A stretch of DNA of 64,000 bases. Origin: Streptomyces sp. NBC_00154. Lineage in GTDB: Bacteria; Actinomycetota; Actinomycetes; Streptomycetales; Streptomycetaceae. The stretch spans positions 2,548,501 to 2,612,500 of the forward strand of contig NZ_JAPEMI010000001.1 of NCBI RefSeq assembly GCF_026342835.1. Direction: 5' to 3'. A program made the position numbers and the translations under genes. Positions 1 through 7,570 of the stretch are shown piece by piece (the first letter of the stretch is position 1; every line of letters starts with the position of its first letter). The notes under the pieces are model-generated. The model was not told where the DNA came from, ran no database searches, and saw nothing but the letters and a program-made list of their open reading frames with translations.

Positions 1-1
1 A

Positions 2-121
2 CGGCTGGTGGAGCGGGGGATCGAGCCGCCGCTGCTGCGGTCCGGAAACGTCGACGGCGGCCACGAGTGGAACGGACGCGTGATGACGGAGTACGCGGAC
101 CGGATCTTCTACCGGCAGTAG
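2..121 (+). CDS. C-terminal end of an unidentified protein (partial)
   Basis: The window opens inside a reading frame that ends with TAG at 119-121 and gives 39 residues ending EYADRIFYRQ. The stretch GGHEWNGRV vaguely recalls the Gly-Gly-His-x-Trp segment near the catalytic histidine of esterase D/antigen-85-type alpha/beta hydrolases, but this is too short to assign. It converges with the PAS/GAF gene at 256-1590, and a stem-loop lies between them. Codon use is typical of the window, so the frame is likely real; the function is unknown. Confidence 0.5.
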   Translation, partial: RLVERGIEPPLLRSGNVDGGHEWNGRVMTEYADRIFYRQ

Positions 122-126
122 AGGAA

Positions 127-160
127 CCGGCGCCCGGCACGCACCCGCGCTCGGCGCCGG
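127..160. terminator. Stem-loop between convergent genes
   Basis: An 8-bp perfect stem (CCGGCGCC / GGCGCCGG) with an 18-nt loop starts 5 nt after the stop of the upstream gene and lies downstream of the convergent PAS/GAF gene. There is no U tract, as is usual for Streptomyces terminators. It could serve both genes. Confidence 0.4.
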
Positions 161-255
161 AGCACCTCCGCCGGTGGGACCCACGACGCCCGCCAGGCCG
201 GGCAGAAACCGCCGGCAGACCGTCGCGGGCGATTTTGCCCCCGGCCGCACCGGCC

Positions 256-1590
256 TCAGCCGCCCAGCACCTGCGCCAGGTCCACCGCACCCGCCACCCG
301 GACCGCAACGCTCTCCGCATACGCCGCGTCCGGACGCTCGAAGGCCGTGCGATGGGCCGCCCGCAGGAACGTCACCACACCCAGCGTCCGGCCCCGGCTG
401 CGCATCACGGCGCACAGAGCGTGCACCGAACCCTTCGGCCACTGACGCTCATCCGCCCAAGCCCCCGCCCCCGGACCGGCACTCGACCGGACCGAACCCG
501 TCCGGTCCACCGCCTGCAGCGCCGGATGCCCCGGCGCGTACCGCAGGGGAAGGCCGCCACCGGCCACCGGCAGACACGGACCCGGAGCATCGGCCGGCGT
601 CGCCGCCGCCCGCACCAGCCGCTCCCCCACCAGCACATCGATCAGCACATGGTCGGCGAAACCCGCGAGCGCGAAATCCAGATACGACGTCGCCGCCTCC
701 ATCGGGTCCTCGCACTCGGCCGCCGACCGGCACGCCCGGTACAGCTGATTCGACCGGAACCGCACCCGGTCCGCCTCCTGCGCCGCCAGCTTCTCCGCCG
801 TCACGTCCTGGAACAGCCAGCCGACCCCCAACGGCACCGGCTCCTCCGCGAGCGGCGACGCCAGCTGCAGAAACCCGCTGCGCCAGCAGCGCCGCCGATC
901 CCCGTCCGCCGTCCGCAACGTCACCCACAGCTCGGTGGGCGCGGGCGGCTGCCCCTCGGCCAGGACATGCTGCAGCGCGCCCTCCAGCTCCTCCACCCCC
1001 TGCACGACCAACTCGGCGAGCGGACGCCCCAGCAGCGTCGTACGGCCACCGCCCAGCGCCCGCCCCGCACACGCGTTGACGACCGTCGGCCGCAGATCCA
1101 CATCGACGAGGACCACACCCCACGACGCGTCCTCGAACAGCGCCTCACTCAGCGCGATCGACCGCTCCAGATCGATCTGCGCATGCACCTCGCTGAACGC
1201 GCAGTACACCCCGGCCGGCTTCCCGTCCGCACCCCGCACCCCGGCCGACTGCATCCGCACGAGCACCCGCCCGCCGTCCTTGCGCAGCAACGCGAACTCA
1301 TGCACCTGACGCCCCGGCGCATCCATGGCCGCCATCAGCCGCCCCTGCACCTCACCCACGTCCGCACTGCGCACCGCCCACCCCGCGAACCCGGGGCGCC
1401 CCACGGCCTCCTCGGCCGACCAGCCGAGAATCCGCTCCGCCTCACGGTTCCAGTGCGTGACCGTGCCGTCCGCGCCGAACGCACAGAGCGCCGCGTCCAT
1501 CCCGTCGAGCAACGCCGCAAGCAGCTCCGACCCGGGGATCGGGTCGGGGCCGAGGGCATCAGTGGTTCCACTGCTCGTGGAAGCGCTCAT
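256..1590 (-). CDS. PAS-PAS-GAF domain sensory protein
   Basis: This is a cytoplasmic sensor-like protein of about 444 residues. The N-terminal part carries a PAS domain (roughly residues 15-130, with 'GTVTHWNREAERILGWSAEE'), followed by a second PAS-like domain (about 140-270) whose end carries the PAC-like 'GWLFQDVTAEK'. A GAF-like domain fills the C-terminal third ('LDFALAGFADHVLID ... VMRSRGRTLGVVTFLR'). No kinase, phosphatase, GGDEF or HTH output domain follows, so it may act as a signalling partner or be a shortened relative of the PAS-GAF-PP2C (RsbU-like) proteins common in streptomycetes. I prefer the ATG at 1590, which has an AGGGGG Shine-Dalgarno 6 nt upstream, over the in-frame ATG at 1620, which has none. 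No membrane segment is seen. Confidence 0.8.
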   Translation of the reverse strand: MSASTSSGTTDALGPDPIPGSELLAALLDGMDAALCAFGADGTVTHWNREAERILGWSAEEAVGRPGFAGWAVRSADVGEVQGRLMAAMDAPGRQVHEFALLRKDGGRVLVRMQSAGVRGADGKPAGVYCAFSEVHAQIDLERSIALSEALFEDASWGVVLVDVDLRPTVVNACAGRALGGGRTTLLGRPLAELVVQGVEELEGALQHVLAEGQPPAPTELWVTLRTADGDRRRCWRSGFLQLASPLAEEPVPLGVGWLFQDVTAEKLAAQEADRVRFRSNQLYRACRSAAECEDPMEAATSYLDFALAGFADHVLIDVLVGERLVRAAATPADAPGPCLPVAGGGLPLRYAPGHPALQAVDRTGSVRSSAGPGAGAWADERQWPKGSVHALCAVMRSRGRTLGVVTFLRAAHRTAFERPDAAYAESVAVRVAGAVDLAQVLGG

Positions 1591-1820
1591 CCCGGACCCC
1601 CTGCAGGACGTGTCCGCCATTGCCGCACGTCAGACCATTGAACTCGAACGTGACCCAGCACACATCGACTTCCAGGAAATCCGCCCCGTCCCCGGCGCAG
1701 GATCCGGCCTACCAACACGCCGAACGATCACACATTCGAGCGTCGCCGGAAGATCACGCATACGTGCGGTCGCAGCCACTCCCCCGGCCACTGCGAACCC
1801 GCCACAGCTAGCGTCCATGA

Positions 1821-2216
1821 ATGACCAACACGCTGAAAGTCGACGCCCTCTGCGTCGGGCAGCTCGACCACGAGGCGGGGGCTGGGACCGTCCGCGTGCC
1901 CCAGCAGGTCCACGTCGTCACGGCAACGGGGCGCGGAAGCTACGCCCGCACCACCCCCGACCGGTACGGATTCCCCCGACTCGCCCGCGCGCGCCAGAAG
2001 CGGCATCACGGCTTGGCCACCGGCGACCTCGTCCACGCCTCCATACCCAAGGGCAAGTGGGCAGGCACTTGGACCGGACGCGTCTCCGTCCGCGCCTCCG
2101 GGAAACACGGCCTCAGCACGCCGGTGGGCCGCTGCACCGTGTCCCACAGGAACCTTCGACCACTGCAGCGTGCCGACGGATACGCGTACAGCCACCGGCA
2201 GGAAGTCACCGAATAA
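1821..2216 (+). pseudogene. iscB: Truncated IscB-family RNA-guided endonuclease (C-terminal fragment)
   Basis: The 131-residue frame matches the C-terminal third of IscB (RRXRR/HNH) nucleases as I know the family. It begins inside the last RuvC motif ('KVDALCVG', where intact proteins read H-A-L/N-D-A) and keeps the conserved tail blocks 'TGRGSYARTTPDRYGFPR', 'GLATGDLVHASIPKGK', 'AGTWTGRVSVRASG' and 'LQRADGYAY'. Intact IscB proteins have about 400-500 residues, so the arginine-rich bridge helix, RuvC-I, RuvC-II and HNH domain are all missing. Nothing between 1600 and 1820 in any frame looks like the lost part. The ATG at 1821 has no obvious ribosome binding site. It is therefore a decayed fragment that cannot cut DNA; expression is doubtful. 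No TnpA gene lies nearby. Confidence 0.75.
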
Positions 2217-2233
2217 ATGGGTTGAGACATTCG

Positions 2234-2444
2234 CCGAGGGTTCTTAGGCTGCTGCCAGCGAAGAAAGGAGGTGTTCCGGAAGTGATTTCTTCTCGGACTC
2301 GTGAGGTGACTGCGGGCTGACGCCCGTTGTCGCGCTCTTTGCAGTGCAGGCCGGTCATCGGCCAATCCCAAGCAGTCACCGACCCGCAGGCTCGCCGGTA
2401 AGTCCGGCCGGCTCCTCCGCAAGGAGGAACCAGAGCCTGCGGGT
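2234..2444 (+). ncRNA. Highly structured RNA candidate next to the IscB remnant
   Basis: Three adjacent helical domains can be drawn. Domain 0: CCGAG (2234-2238) with CTCGG (2292-2296), enclosing GAAGAAA (2260) with TTTCTTC (2286); one base is shared. Domain 1: GGTGACTGC (2305-2313) with GCAGTCACC (2372-2380), enclosing hairpins GGGC-TGAC-GCCC (2314) and GGCCG-N5-CGGCC (2349). Domain 2: ACCCGCAGGCTC (2382-2393) with GAGCCTGCGGGT (2433-2444), enclosing GCCGG-N5-CCGGC (2394) and TCCTCC-GCAA-GGAGGA (2413). The GCAA loop is a GNRA tetraloop only on the plus strand, and the last stem is followed by TTCT, so plus-strand transcription is favoured. It directly follows the IscB fragment, which suggests an omega-RNA/HEARO-type element, but known IscB omega-RNAs lie 5' of the gene, so this is unproven. 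Domain 2 may also act as the terminator of pdxH. Confidence 0.5.
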
Positions 2445-2468
2445 TTCTGCGTGTGCGGGGCCGCCCGG

Positions 2469-3143
2469 TCACGGGGAGAGGCGCTCCACCCGCCAGTCGT
2501 CGCCCTCGCGTACGTATCGCAGCCGGTCGTGCAGCCGGTTCTCGTGGCCCTGCCAGAACTCGATGGTGTCCGGCACGACACGGAAGCCGCCCCACTGCGG
2601 GGGCGCGGGGATGCGTTCGCCCTCGGGGTAGCGGGCGGCCAGTTCCTCGTACCGGTCGATGAGCTCCTGGCGGGAGCCGATCACGGCCGACTGTTCGCTC
2701 GCCCAGGCGCCCAGCTGGGAGCCGTGGGGGCGGGTGCGGAAGTAGGCGACCGTCTCCTCGCGGGCGATGCGGGCCGCGGTGCCGTTGACGACGACCTGGC
2801 GGGCCAGCGGGTGCCAGGGGAAGAGCAGCGAGACGTACGGGTTGGCGTCCAGTTCGCGGCCCTTGCGGGAGTTGTAGTTGGTGAAGAAGACGAAGCCCCG
2901 GGCGTCGTACTTCTTCAGCAGCACCGTGCGGGAGGACGGGCGGCCGTCGGGGGTGGCGGTGGAGACCACCATGGCGTTCGGCTCATAGACCATTCCACCT
3001 GCGGCGATCTGCCGGAACCAGTGGGCGAACTGCTGCATGGGGTCGGCGTCGAGCGTGTCCTCGGTGAAGGCCTCGGAGCGGTACTGCTCGCGCATCGCGG
3101 CCGGGTCGGTGGTGGAATCGGAAGGGGAATCTGCGGTGGGCAC
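2469..3143 (-). CDS. pdxH: Pyridoxine/pyridoxamine 5'-phosphate oxidase
   Basis: PdxH oxidises pyridoxine or pyridoxamine 5'-phosphate to pyridoxal 5'-phosphate with FMN and O2, the last step of PLP synthesis and salvage. The 224-residue protein has the family's usual length. It shows the FMN/substrate blocks '[31 protein letters not shown]', '[22 protein letters not shown]', '[16 protein letters not shown]' and the C-terminal signature '[16 protein letters not shown]'. I chose the GTG at 3143 (V-P-T-A-D) because the upstream extension to 3233 has no family similarity. It diverges from the citrate synthase gene across 173 bp. This pdxH/citrate synthase arrangement is familiar from streptomycetes. 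Confidence 0.95.
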   Translation of the reverse strand: MPTADSPSDSTTDPAAMREQYRSEAFTEDTLDADPMQQFAHWFRQIAAGGMVYEPNAMVVSTATPDGRPSSRTVLLKKYDARGFVFFTNYNSRKGRELDANPYVSLLFPWHPLARQVVVNGTAARIAREETVAYFRTRPHGSQLGAWASEQSAVIGSRQELIDRYEELAARYPEGERIPAPPQWGGFRVVPDTIEFWQGHENRLHDRLRYVREGDDWRVERLSP

Positions 3144-3316
3144 GGGGTCATCCTGCCGCAGCGGCCCAGTTTGCCCGGCGAGGAGGGGTGTCAACCACGC
3201 ATCGGTAATGCCGGGGGCTGTGCGGGATGTCACGCTTCCCCGCGTCGTGGGAACCCGCCAATATCTTGGGGCAGGCCAGTGTGGCCTCCGTACAGCCGCC
3301 GATTCGAGGGAGCCGC

Positions 3317-4420
3317 ATGATGTCCGACTTCGTACCCGGGCTCGAGGGAGTCATCGCGTTCGAGACGGAGATCGCCGAACCCGACAAGGAGGGCGGTTCG
3401 CTCCGCTACCGCGGGGTCGACATCGAGGATCTCGTCGGTCATGTGTCGTTCGGGAACGTGTGGGGTCTGCTGGTCGACGGGGCGTTCAACCCCGGTCTGC
3501 CGCCCGCCGAGCCGTTCCCGATCCCGGTGCACTCGGGTGACATCCGGGTCGATGTGCAGTCCGCGCTGGCGATGCTGGCGCCGGTGTGGGGTCTGAAGCC
3601 GCTGCTCGACATCGACGAGGAGACCGCGCGCAACGATCTGGCGCGGGCCGCCGTGATGGCGCTGTCGTACGTCGCCCAGTCGGCGCGCGGGCAGGGGCTG
3701 CCGATGGTTCCGCAGAGCGAGATCGACAAGGCGCAGTCCGTCGTCGAGCGGTTCATGATCCGTTGGCGCGGGGAGCCGGATCCGAAGCATGTGAGGGCCG
3801 TCGACGCGTACTGGACGTCGGCCGCCGAGCACGGCATGAACGCGTCCACGTTCACCGCGCGGGTCATCGCGTCGACGGGTGCCGATGTGGCTGCGGCGCT
3901 GTCGGGTGCGGTGGGTGCGATGTCGGGGCCGCTGCACGGCGGTGCGCCGTCCCGGGTCCTCGGGATGATCGAGGAGATCGAGCGGACCGGTGACGCGACC
4001 GCGTATGTGAAGAAGGCCCTGGACAAGGGTGAGCGGCTGATGGGCTTCGGGCACCGGGTCTACCGGGCGGAGGATCCGCGGGCGCGGGTGCTGCGGCGTA
4101 CGGCGAAGGAGTTGGGCGCGCCGCGGTTCGAGGTGGCGGAGGCGCTGGAGAAGGCGGCGCTGGAGGAGCTGCATGCGCGGCGTCCGGACCGGGTGCTGGC
4201 GACGAACGTGGAGTTCTGGGCGGCGATCATGCTGGACTTCGCGGAGGTTCCGGCGCACATGTTCACGTCGATGTTCACGTGTGCGCGTACGGCGGGCTGG
4301 TCGGCGCACATTCTGGAGCAGAAGCGGACGGGCCGGCTGGTGCGGCCGTCGGCGAGGTATGTCGGGCCGGGGCCGCGCGATCCGCGGGCGATCGAGGGGT
4401 ACGACGACATCACGGGGTGA
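3317..4420 (+). CDS. Citrate synthase (citrate synthase 2 type)
   Basis: The enzyme condenses acetyl-CoA (or possibly propionyl-CoA) with oxaloacetate at the entry of the TCA or methylcitrate cycle. The 367-residue protein has the normal length for a type I bacterial citrate synthase. Catalytic-site blocks are clear: '[12 protein letters not shown]' and '[15 protein letters not shown]' hold the two active-site histidines. The block that normally reads N-V-D-F and supplies the catalytic aspartate reads '[11 protein letters not shown]' here, so Glu replaces Asp; I believe this is a feature of this actinobacterial subfamily rather than damage. Start is the ATG at 3317 (a second ATG follows at 3320) with GAGGG upstream. 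Citrate versus 2-methylcitrate specificity cannot be told from sequence. Confidence 0.9.
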   Translation: MMSDFVPGLEGVIAFETEIAEPDKEGGSLRYRGVDIEDLVGHVSFGNVWGLLVDGAFNPGLPPAEPFPIPVHSGDIRVDVQSALAMLAPVWGLKPLLDIDEETARNDLARAAVMALSYVAQSARGQGLPMVPQSEIDKAQSVVERFMIRWRGEPDPKHVRAVDAYWTSAAEHGMNASTFTARVIASTGADVAAALSGAVGAMSGPLHGGAPSRVLGMIEEIERTGDATAYVKKALDKGERLMGFGHRVYRAEDPRARVLRRTAKELGAPRFEVAEALEKAALEELHARRPDRVLATNVEFWAAIMLDFAEVPAHMFTSMFTCARTAGWSAHILEQKRTGRLVRPSARYVGPGPRDPRAIEGYDDITG

Positions 4421-4584
4421 GCCGGCCGGGTGTCGGACAGGCGCGGTGTCTCACGTCGGGGCGCCGCGCTCTCCGTGTCCGGTCCGGTGGGGTCGGACTC
4501 GGTGCGGAAGCGGTGGGTCGGGCCGGGCCGTCCCCGGAAGGGGAAGCCGAGGGTGCGGCACGTCTGGAGTCGCTGCCCCGGGGC

Positions 4585-5178
4585 TCAGTTGAGTGCGTCG
4601 TCCAGCAGGGCCGCCCACTGTGCCACGACCCTCTGCCGCCGGGCGGTGTCGTCGGTCAGTACGTTGGCCAGGCCGAGGCCGCGGGCCATGTCGAGGAGGC
4701 CCTGGACGGTTTCGCGTACGCCTGGCCGTGTCTCGTCGGCCTTCAGGAGTTCGACGGCGATGCGGTGGGTCTCGCGGCCGACGCGGGCTTCGAGTTCGCT
4801 GACGCGGGGGTGCAGTGACGCCTCGTTGGAGGCGGCGACCCAGAGCTGGAGTGCGGCGCGGAACAGCGGTCCTGTGTAGAGGTCGACGAGGGCGGCGACG
4901 ACGGCTGCGCGGCCCTGGACGGGCAGGGCGCGCAGGGCGGCGGAGCGTTCCTCGGCGACGTATTCGACGGCTGCGGTGAACAGGTCCTCGCGGGTGGGGA
5001 AGTGGTGCTGGGCAGCGCCGCGCGATACGCCTGCGCGTTCGGCGACGACGGAGACCGTGGAGCCTGCCCAGCCGTGTTCGGCGAGGCAGGCGACCGCGGC
5101 TTCGAGCAGCCGTCGGCGGGTGGCGCGGCTGCGGTCCTGCTTGGGGGTCCTGTCGGTGGAGGGCGTCACAACACCCAT
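4585..5178 (-). CDS. TetR/AcrR-family repressor of the terpene/acyl-CoA operon
   Basis: This 197-residue regulator has a typical TetR helix-turn-helix at about residues 17-62 ('RRRLLEAAVACLAEHGWAGS' ... 'VSVVAERAGVSRGAAQHHFPTREDLF') and a divergent all-helical ligand domain. It is the last gene of the leftward operon that starts at 14832. Its ATG at 5178 overlaps the stop of the enoyl-CoA hydratase by 13 bp, implying translational coupling. Being encoded in the operon, it probably autorepresses it, with an acyl-CoA intermediate as inducer. The palindrome at 14894-14907 before the first gene is the best candidate operator. The ligand is an inference from context. Confidence 0.88.
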   Translation of the reverse strand: MGVVTPSTDRTPKQDRSRATRRRLLEAAVACLAEHGWAGSTVSVVAERAGVSRGAAQHHFPTREDLFTAAVEYVAEERSAALRALPVQGRAAVVAALVDLYTGPLFRAALQLWVAASNEASLHPRVSELEARVGRETHRIAVELLKADETRPGVRETVQGLLDMARGLGLANVLTDDTARRQRVVAQWAALLDDALN

Positions 5179-5903
5179 GCGGGGTCCCGTCGTTCGTGGA
5201 AGGCCGCTATCCCTTCCCGTGCCTCGGCGGAGGCGAAGAGTGCTGCCGAGCGGACGATGAGGTCTTCGGCGTACTGGTCGAAACTTTCCCGCACAGTAGC
5301 TGTGACCAGCTCCTTCGATGCCGCCAGCCCCTGTGGTGAGGCTCGGCGCAGTCCGTCGAGTACGGGGACGAGCGCCTTGTCCACGTCGTCGGCGGCGGCG
5401 AGGGTGATCAGGGAGATCCGGGCGGCTTCGGTCGCGTCGAAGCGTTCTCCGGTGAGGTAGTAGCGTGCGGCGGCGCGCGGGTCGGTGCGGGGCAGCAGGG
5501 GCAGGGAGATCACGGCGGGGGCGAGGCCGAGCCGGGATTCGGTGAGGGCGAAGGTGGAGGCGGGTCCGGCGGCCGAGATGTCGCAGGCGGCGAGGAGTCC
5601 GAGGCCGCCTGCCCGGACGTGTCCGTCGACGCGGGCCACCACGGGTTTGGGCAGGGTGACGATCTCTCGCATCAGGGCGACGAACGCTTCCGGGTCGGGG
5701 GGTGCGCCGAGGTCCGCACCGGCGCAGAACGTGTTGCCCGTGTGGGTGAGGACCACGGCTCGTACGGTGTCGTCCTCGCCGTATCGGGCGAGGGTTTCGC
5801 GGAGTTCGGCGACGAGCCGCGCGGAGAGTGCGTTGCGGTTCGTCTGCGAGTCCATCCGTACGGTGGCGATGCCACGTTCTCTGCCGGTGCGGACCAGTTT
5901 CAT
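5166..5903 (-). CDS. Enoyl-CoA hydratase/isomerase family protein
   Basis: This crotonase-fold protein of 245 residues probably hydrates the unsaturated acyl-CoA made by the neighbouring dehydrogenase/carboxylase. The oxyanion-hole segments are 'NTFCAGADLGAPPD' (about residues 57-70) and 'GHVRAGGLGLLAACD' (about 95-109), and the usual E-x-x-x-G-L motif appears as 'TESRLGLAPA'. Its ATG overlaps the acyl-CoA ligase stop by 4 bp (5900-5903), and its own end overlaps the tetR start. It corresponds in position and role to AtuE/LiuC of the terpene and leucine pathways, but sequence alone does not separate hydratase from isomerase. Confidence 0.88.
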   Translation of the reverse strand: MKLVRTGRERGIATVRMDSQTNRNALSARLVAELRETLARYGEDDTVRAVVLTHTGNTFCAGADLGAPPDPEAFVALMREIVTLPKPVVARVDGHVRAGGLGLLAACDISAAGPASTFALTESRLGLAPAVISLPLLPRTDPRAAARYYLTGERFDATEAARISLITLAAADDVDKALVPVLDGLRRASPQGLAASKELVTATVRESFDQYAEDLIVRSAALFASAEAREGIAAFHERRDPAWVL

Positions 5904-7525
5904 GCCTCTGCCGCCTTCTCGATGACTTTTTCGTTGGCCTGTTCCCGGTCGCGCAGTTCGCGCCGGAGGATCTTTCCGGAGGTGGCGCGGGGTACGGCGC
6001 CGATGAATTCGACCCGCCGGACCTTCTTGTACGGGGCGACGTGCTCGGTGACGTACGCCATGACGTCGTCGGCGGTGAGGTCGTCGGGGGCGACTCCCGC
6101 CTGCCGGACCAGATACGCCTTGGGGACTTCGTTGCCGTCGGTGTCGTACACCCCGATGACGGCGGCGTCCGCAATCGACGGGTGGCCGAGCAGCAGGGCT
6201 TCGAGTTCGGCGGGGGCGACCTGGTAGCCCTTGTACTTGATGAGTTCCTTGACCCGGTCGACGATGCGGAGCCAGCCGTCGGCGTCGACGCGGCCGATGT
6301 CGCCGGTGTGCACCCAGCCGTCGGCGTCGATCATGTCGGCGGTGGCCTCGGGCCGGCCGAGGTAGCCCTTCATCACCTGCGGGCCGCGGATGAGTACCTC
6401 GCCGTCGGTGTCGATGCCGGCGTCGCGGTCCGGGTCGTCGAGGGAGACGATGCGCATCTCGGTGCCCGGCAGGAGTTTCCCGACGGCGCCGGGCGGCGGG
6501 TTCTCGGCGGCGAGCGGGACTACGTGGGTGCCGGGCGAGAGTTCTGTCATGCCGTACGCCTGCCGTACCGGTGGCAGTCCGAGGCGCCGGGAGCAGGCGG
6601 CGGCGAGTCCTGCGTCGAGTGGGGCGGCGGCGCTGACGATGTACTCCAGCGAGGACAGGTCGTACTGGGCGACGGCCGGGTGTTTGGCGAGGGCCAGGAC
6701 GATCGGCGGGGCCACGTACAGTCCGCTGATCCGGTGCTTCTCGATCGCGGTGAGGAACTGGACGAGGTCGAAGCGTGGCAGGACGACGACGGTGGCGCCG
6801 AGCCGGAGCGGGGCGTTCATCAGGGCGGTCAGCCCGTAGATGTGGAAGAACGGGAGGACGGCGAGGATCCGGTGGCCGGGGTTCATCGGGATGAACGGCC
6901 GCAGCTGCTCCAGGTTGGTGGCCATGGAGCGGTGGGTGAGCATGACGCCCTTGGGTGTGCCGGTGGTGCCGGAGGAGTACGGCAGTGCGGCGATGTCCTC
7001 GGCCGGGTCGATGGTGATCCGTGGTTCGGGGGCGGTGGAGCCCAGCATGTCGAGTACGGAGGTGTGTCCGTCGGCCCGGTCGCAGACGAATATCTCCTCT
7101 ATGCCGCCGACGAGTTCGGCGGCGCGGCGGGCGGTTTCGAGGAGTGGAGAGACGGTGACGATCCAGCGGGCGGAGGAGTCGCGGAGTTGTTTGGCGAACT
7201 CCTCCGCCGTGGCGAGGGGGTGCACGGTGGTGACGGTGGCGCCCGCCCTGGTGGCTCCGAAGAACACGGTCGGGTAGGCGAGGGTGTTGGGGCTGTGCAG
7301 GGCGACGACGTCGCCCTTGCGGACCCCGGTGGCGGCGAGCGCCGCCGCGATCCGGCGGTGGAATGTGTCGAGTTGCCGGTAGGTGAGCGTGGTGGTGCCG
7401 TCGGTGCCGTCGATCAGGGCGACCGTGTCGCCGTAGGTGGCGGCGGCCTGCCCGAGGACCGCGTCATGGATGGGGAGGTCGAGCGGCTGGACGTCTGCGT
7501 ACTCGCTGCGGAACACGTTCACCAT
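5900..7525 (-). CDS. 4-coumarate-CoA ligase-like AMP-forming acyl-CoA synthetase
   Basis: The 541-residue adenylate-forming enzyme activates a carboxylic acid to its CoA thioester through an acyl-AMP. All core motifs are present: the P-loop 'YSSGTTGTPKGVMLTH' (about residue 165), 'QAYGMTELSPGTH', 'DGWVHTGDIGRVD', the hinge 'IVDRVKELIKYKGYQV' and the C-terminal catalytic-lysine motif 'PRATSGKILRREL'. Within the operon it most likely activates the acid derived from a terpenoid or branched-chain substrate, feeding the dehydrogenase and carboxylase encoded upstream. A 45-bp gap separates it from the acyl-CoA dehydrogenase. Actual substrate is not predictable. Confidence 0.92.
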   Translation of the reverse strand: MVNVFRSEYADVQPLDLPIHDAVLGQAAATYGDTVALIDGTDGTTTLTYRQLDTFHRRIAAALAATGVRKGDVVALHSPNTLAYPTVFFGATRAGATVTTVHPLATAEEFAKQLRDSSARWIVTVSPLLETARRAAELVGGIEEIFVCDRADGHTSVLDMLGSTAPEPRITIDPAEDIAALPYSSGTTGTPKGVMLTHRSMATNLEQLRPFIPMNPGHRILAVLPFFHIYGLTALMNAPLRLGATVVVLPRFDLVQFLTAIEKHRISGLYVAPPIVLALAKHPAVAQYDLSSLEYIVSAAAPLDAGLAAACSRRLGLPPVRQAYGMTELSPGTHVVPLAAENPPPGAVGKLLPGTEMRIVSLDDPDRDAGIDTDGEVLIRGPQVMKGYLGRPEATADMIDADGWVHTGDIGRVDADGWLRIVDRVKELIKYKGYQVAPAELEALLLGHPSIADAAVIGVYDTDGNEVPKAYLVRQAGVAPDDLTADDVMAYVTEHVAPYKKVRRVEFIGAVPRATSGKILRRELRDREQANEKVIEKAAEA

Positions 7526-7570
7526 GGCGGGTCCCTTCGAACGGCGGCTGGAGGGACAGAGTCCCCTGTG

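Noticed and set aside
2234..2444. A known metabolite riboswitch
   Set aside because: No riboswitch core motif (cobalamin, SAM, TPP, glycine, ydaO) could be recognised, and the downstream gene is on the opposite strand.
4585..6174. A 529-residue TetR fusion protein
   Set aside because: The N-terminal 330 residues are the shadow of the hydratase gene; the real regulator starts at 5178.
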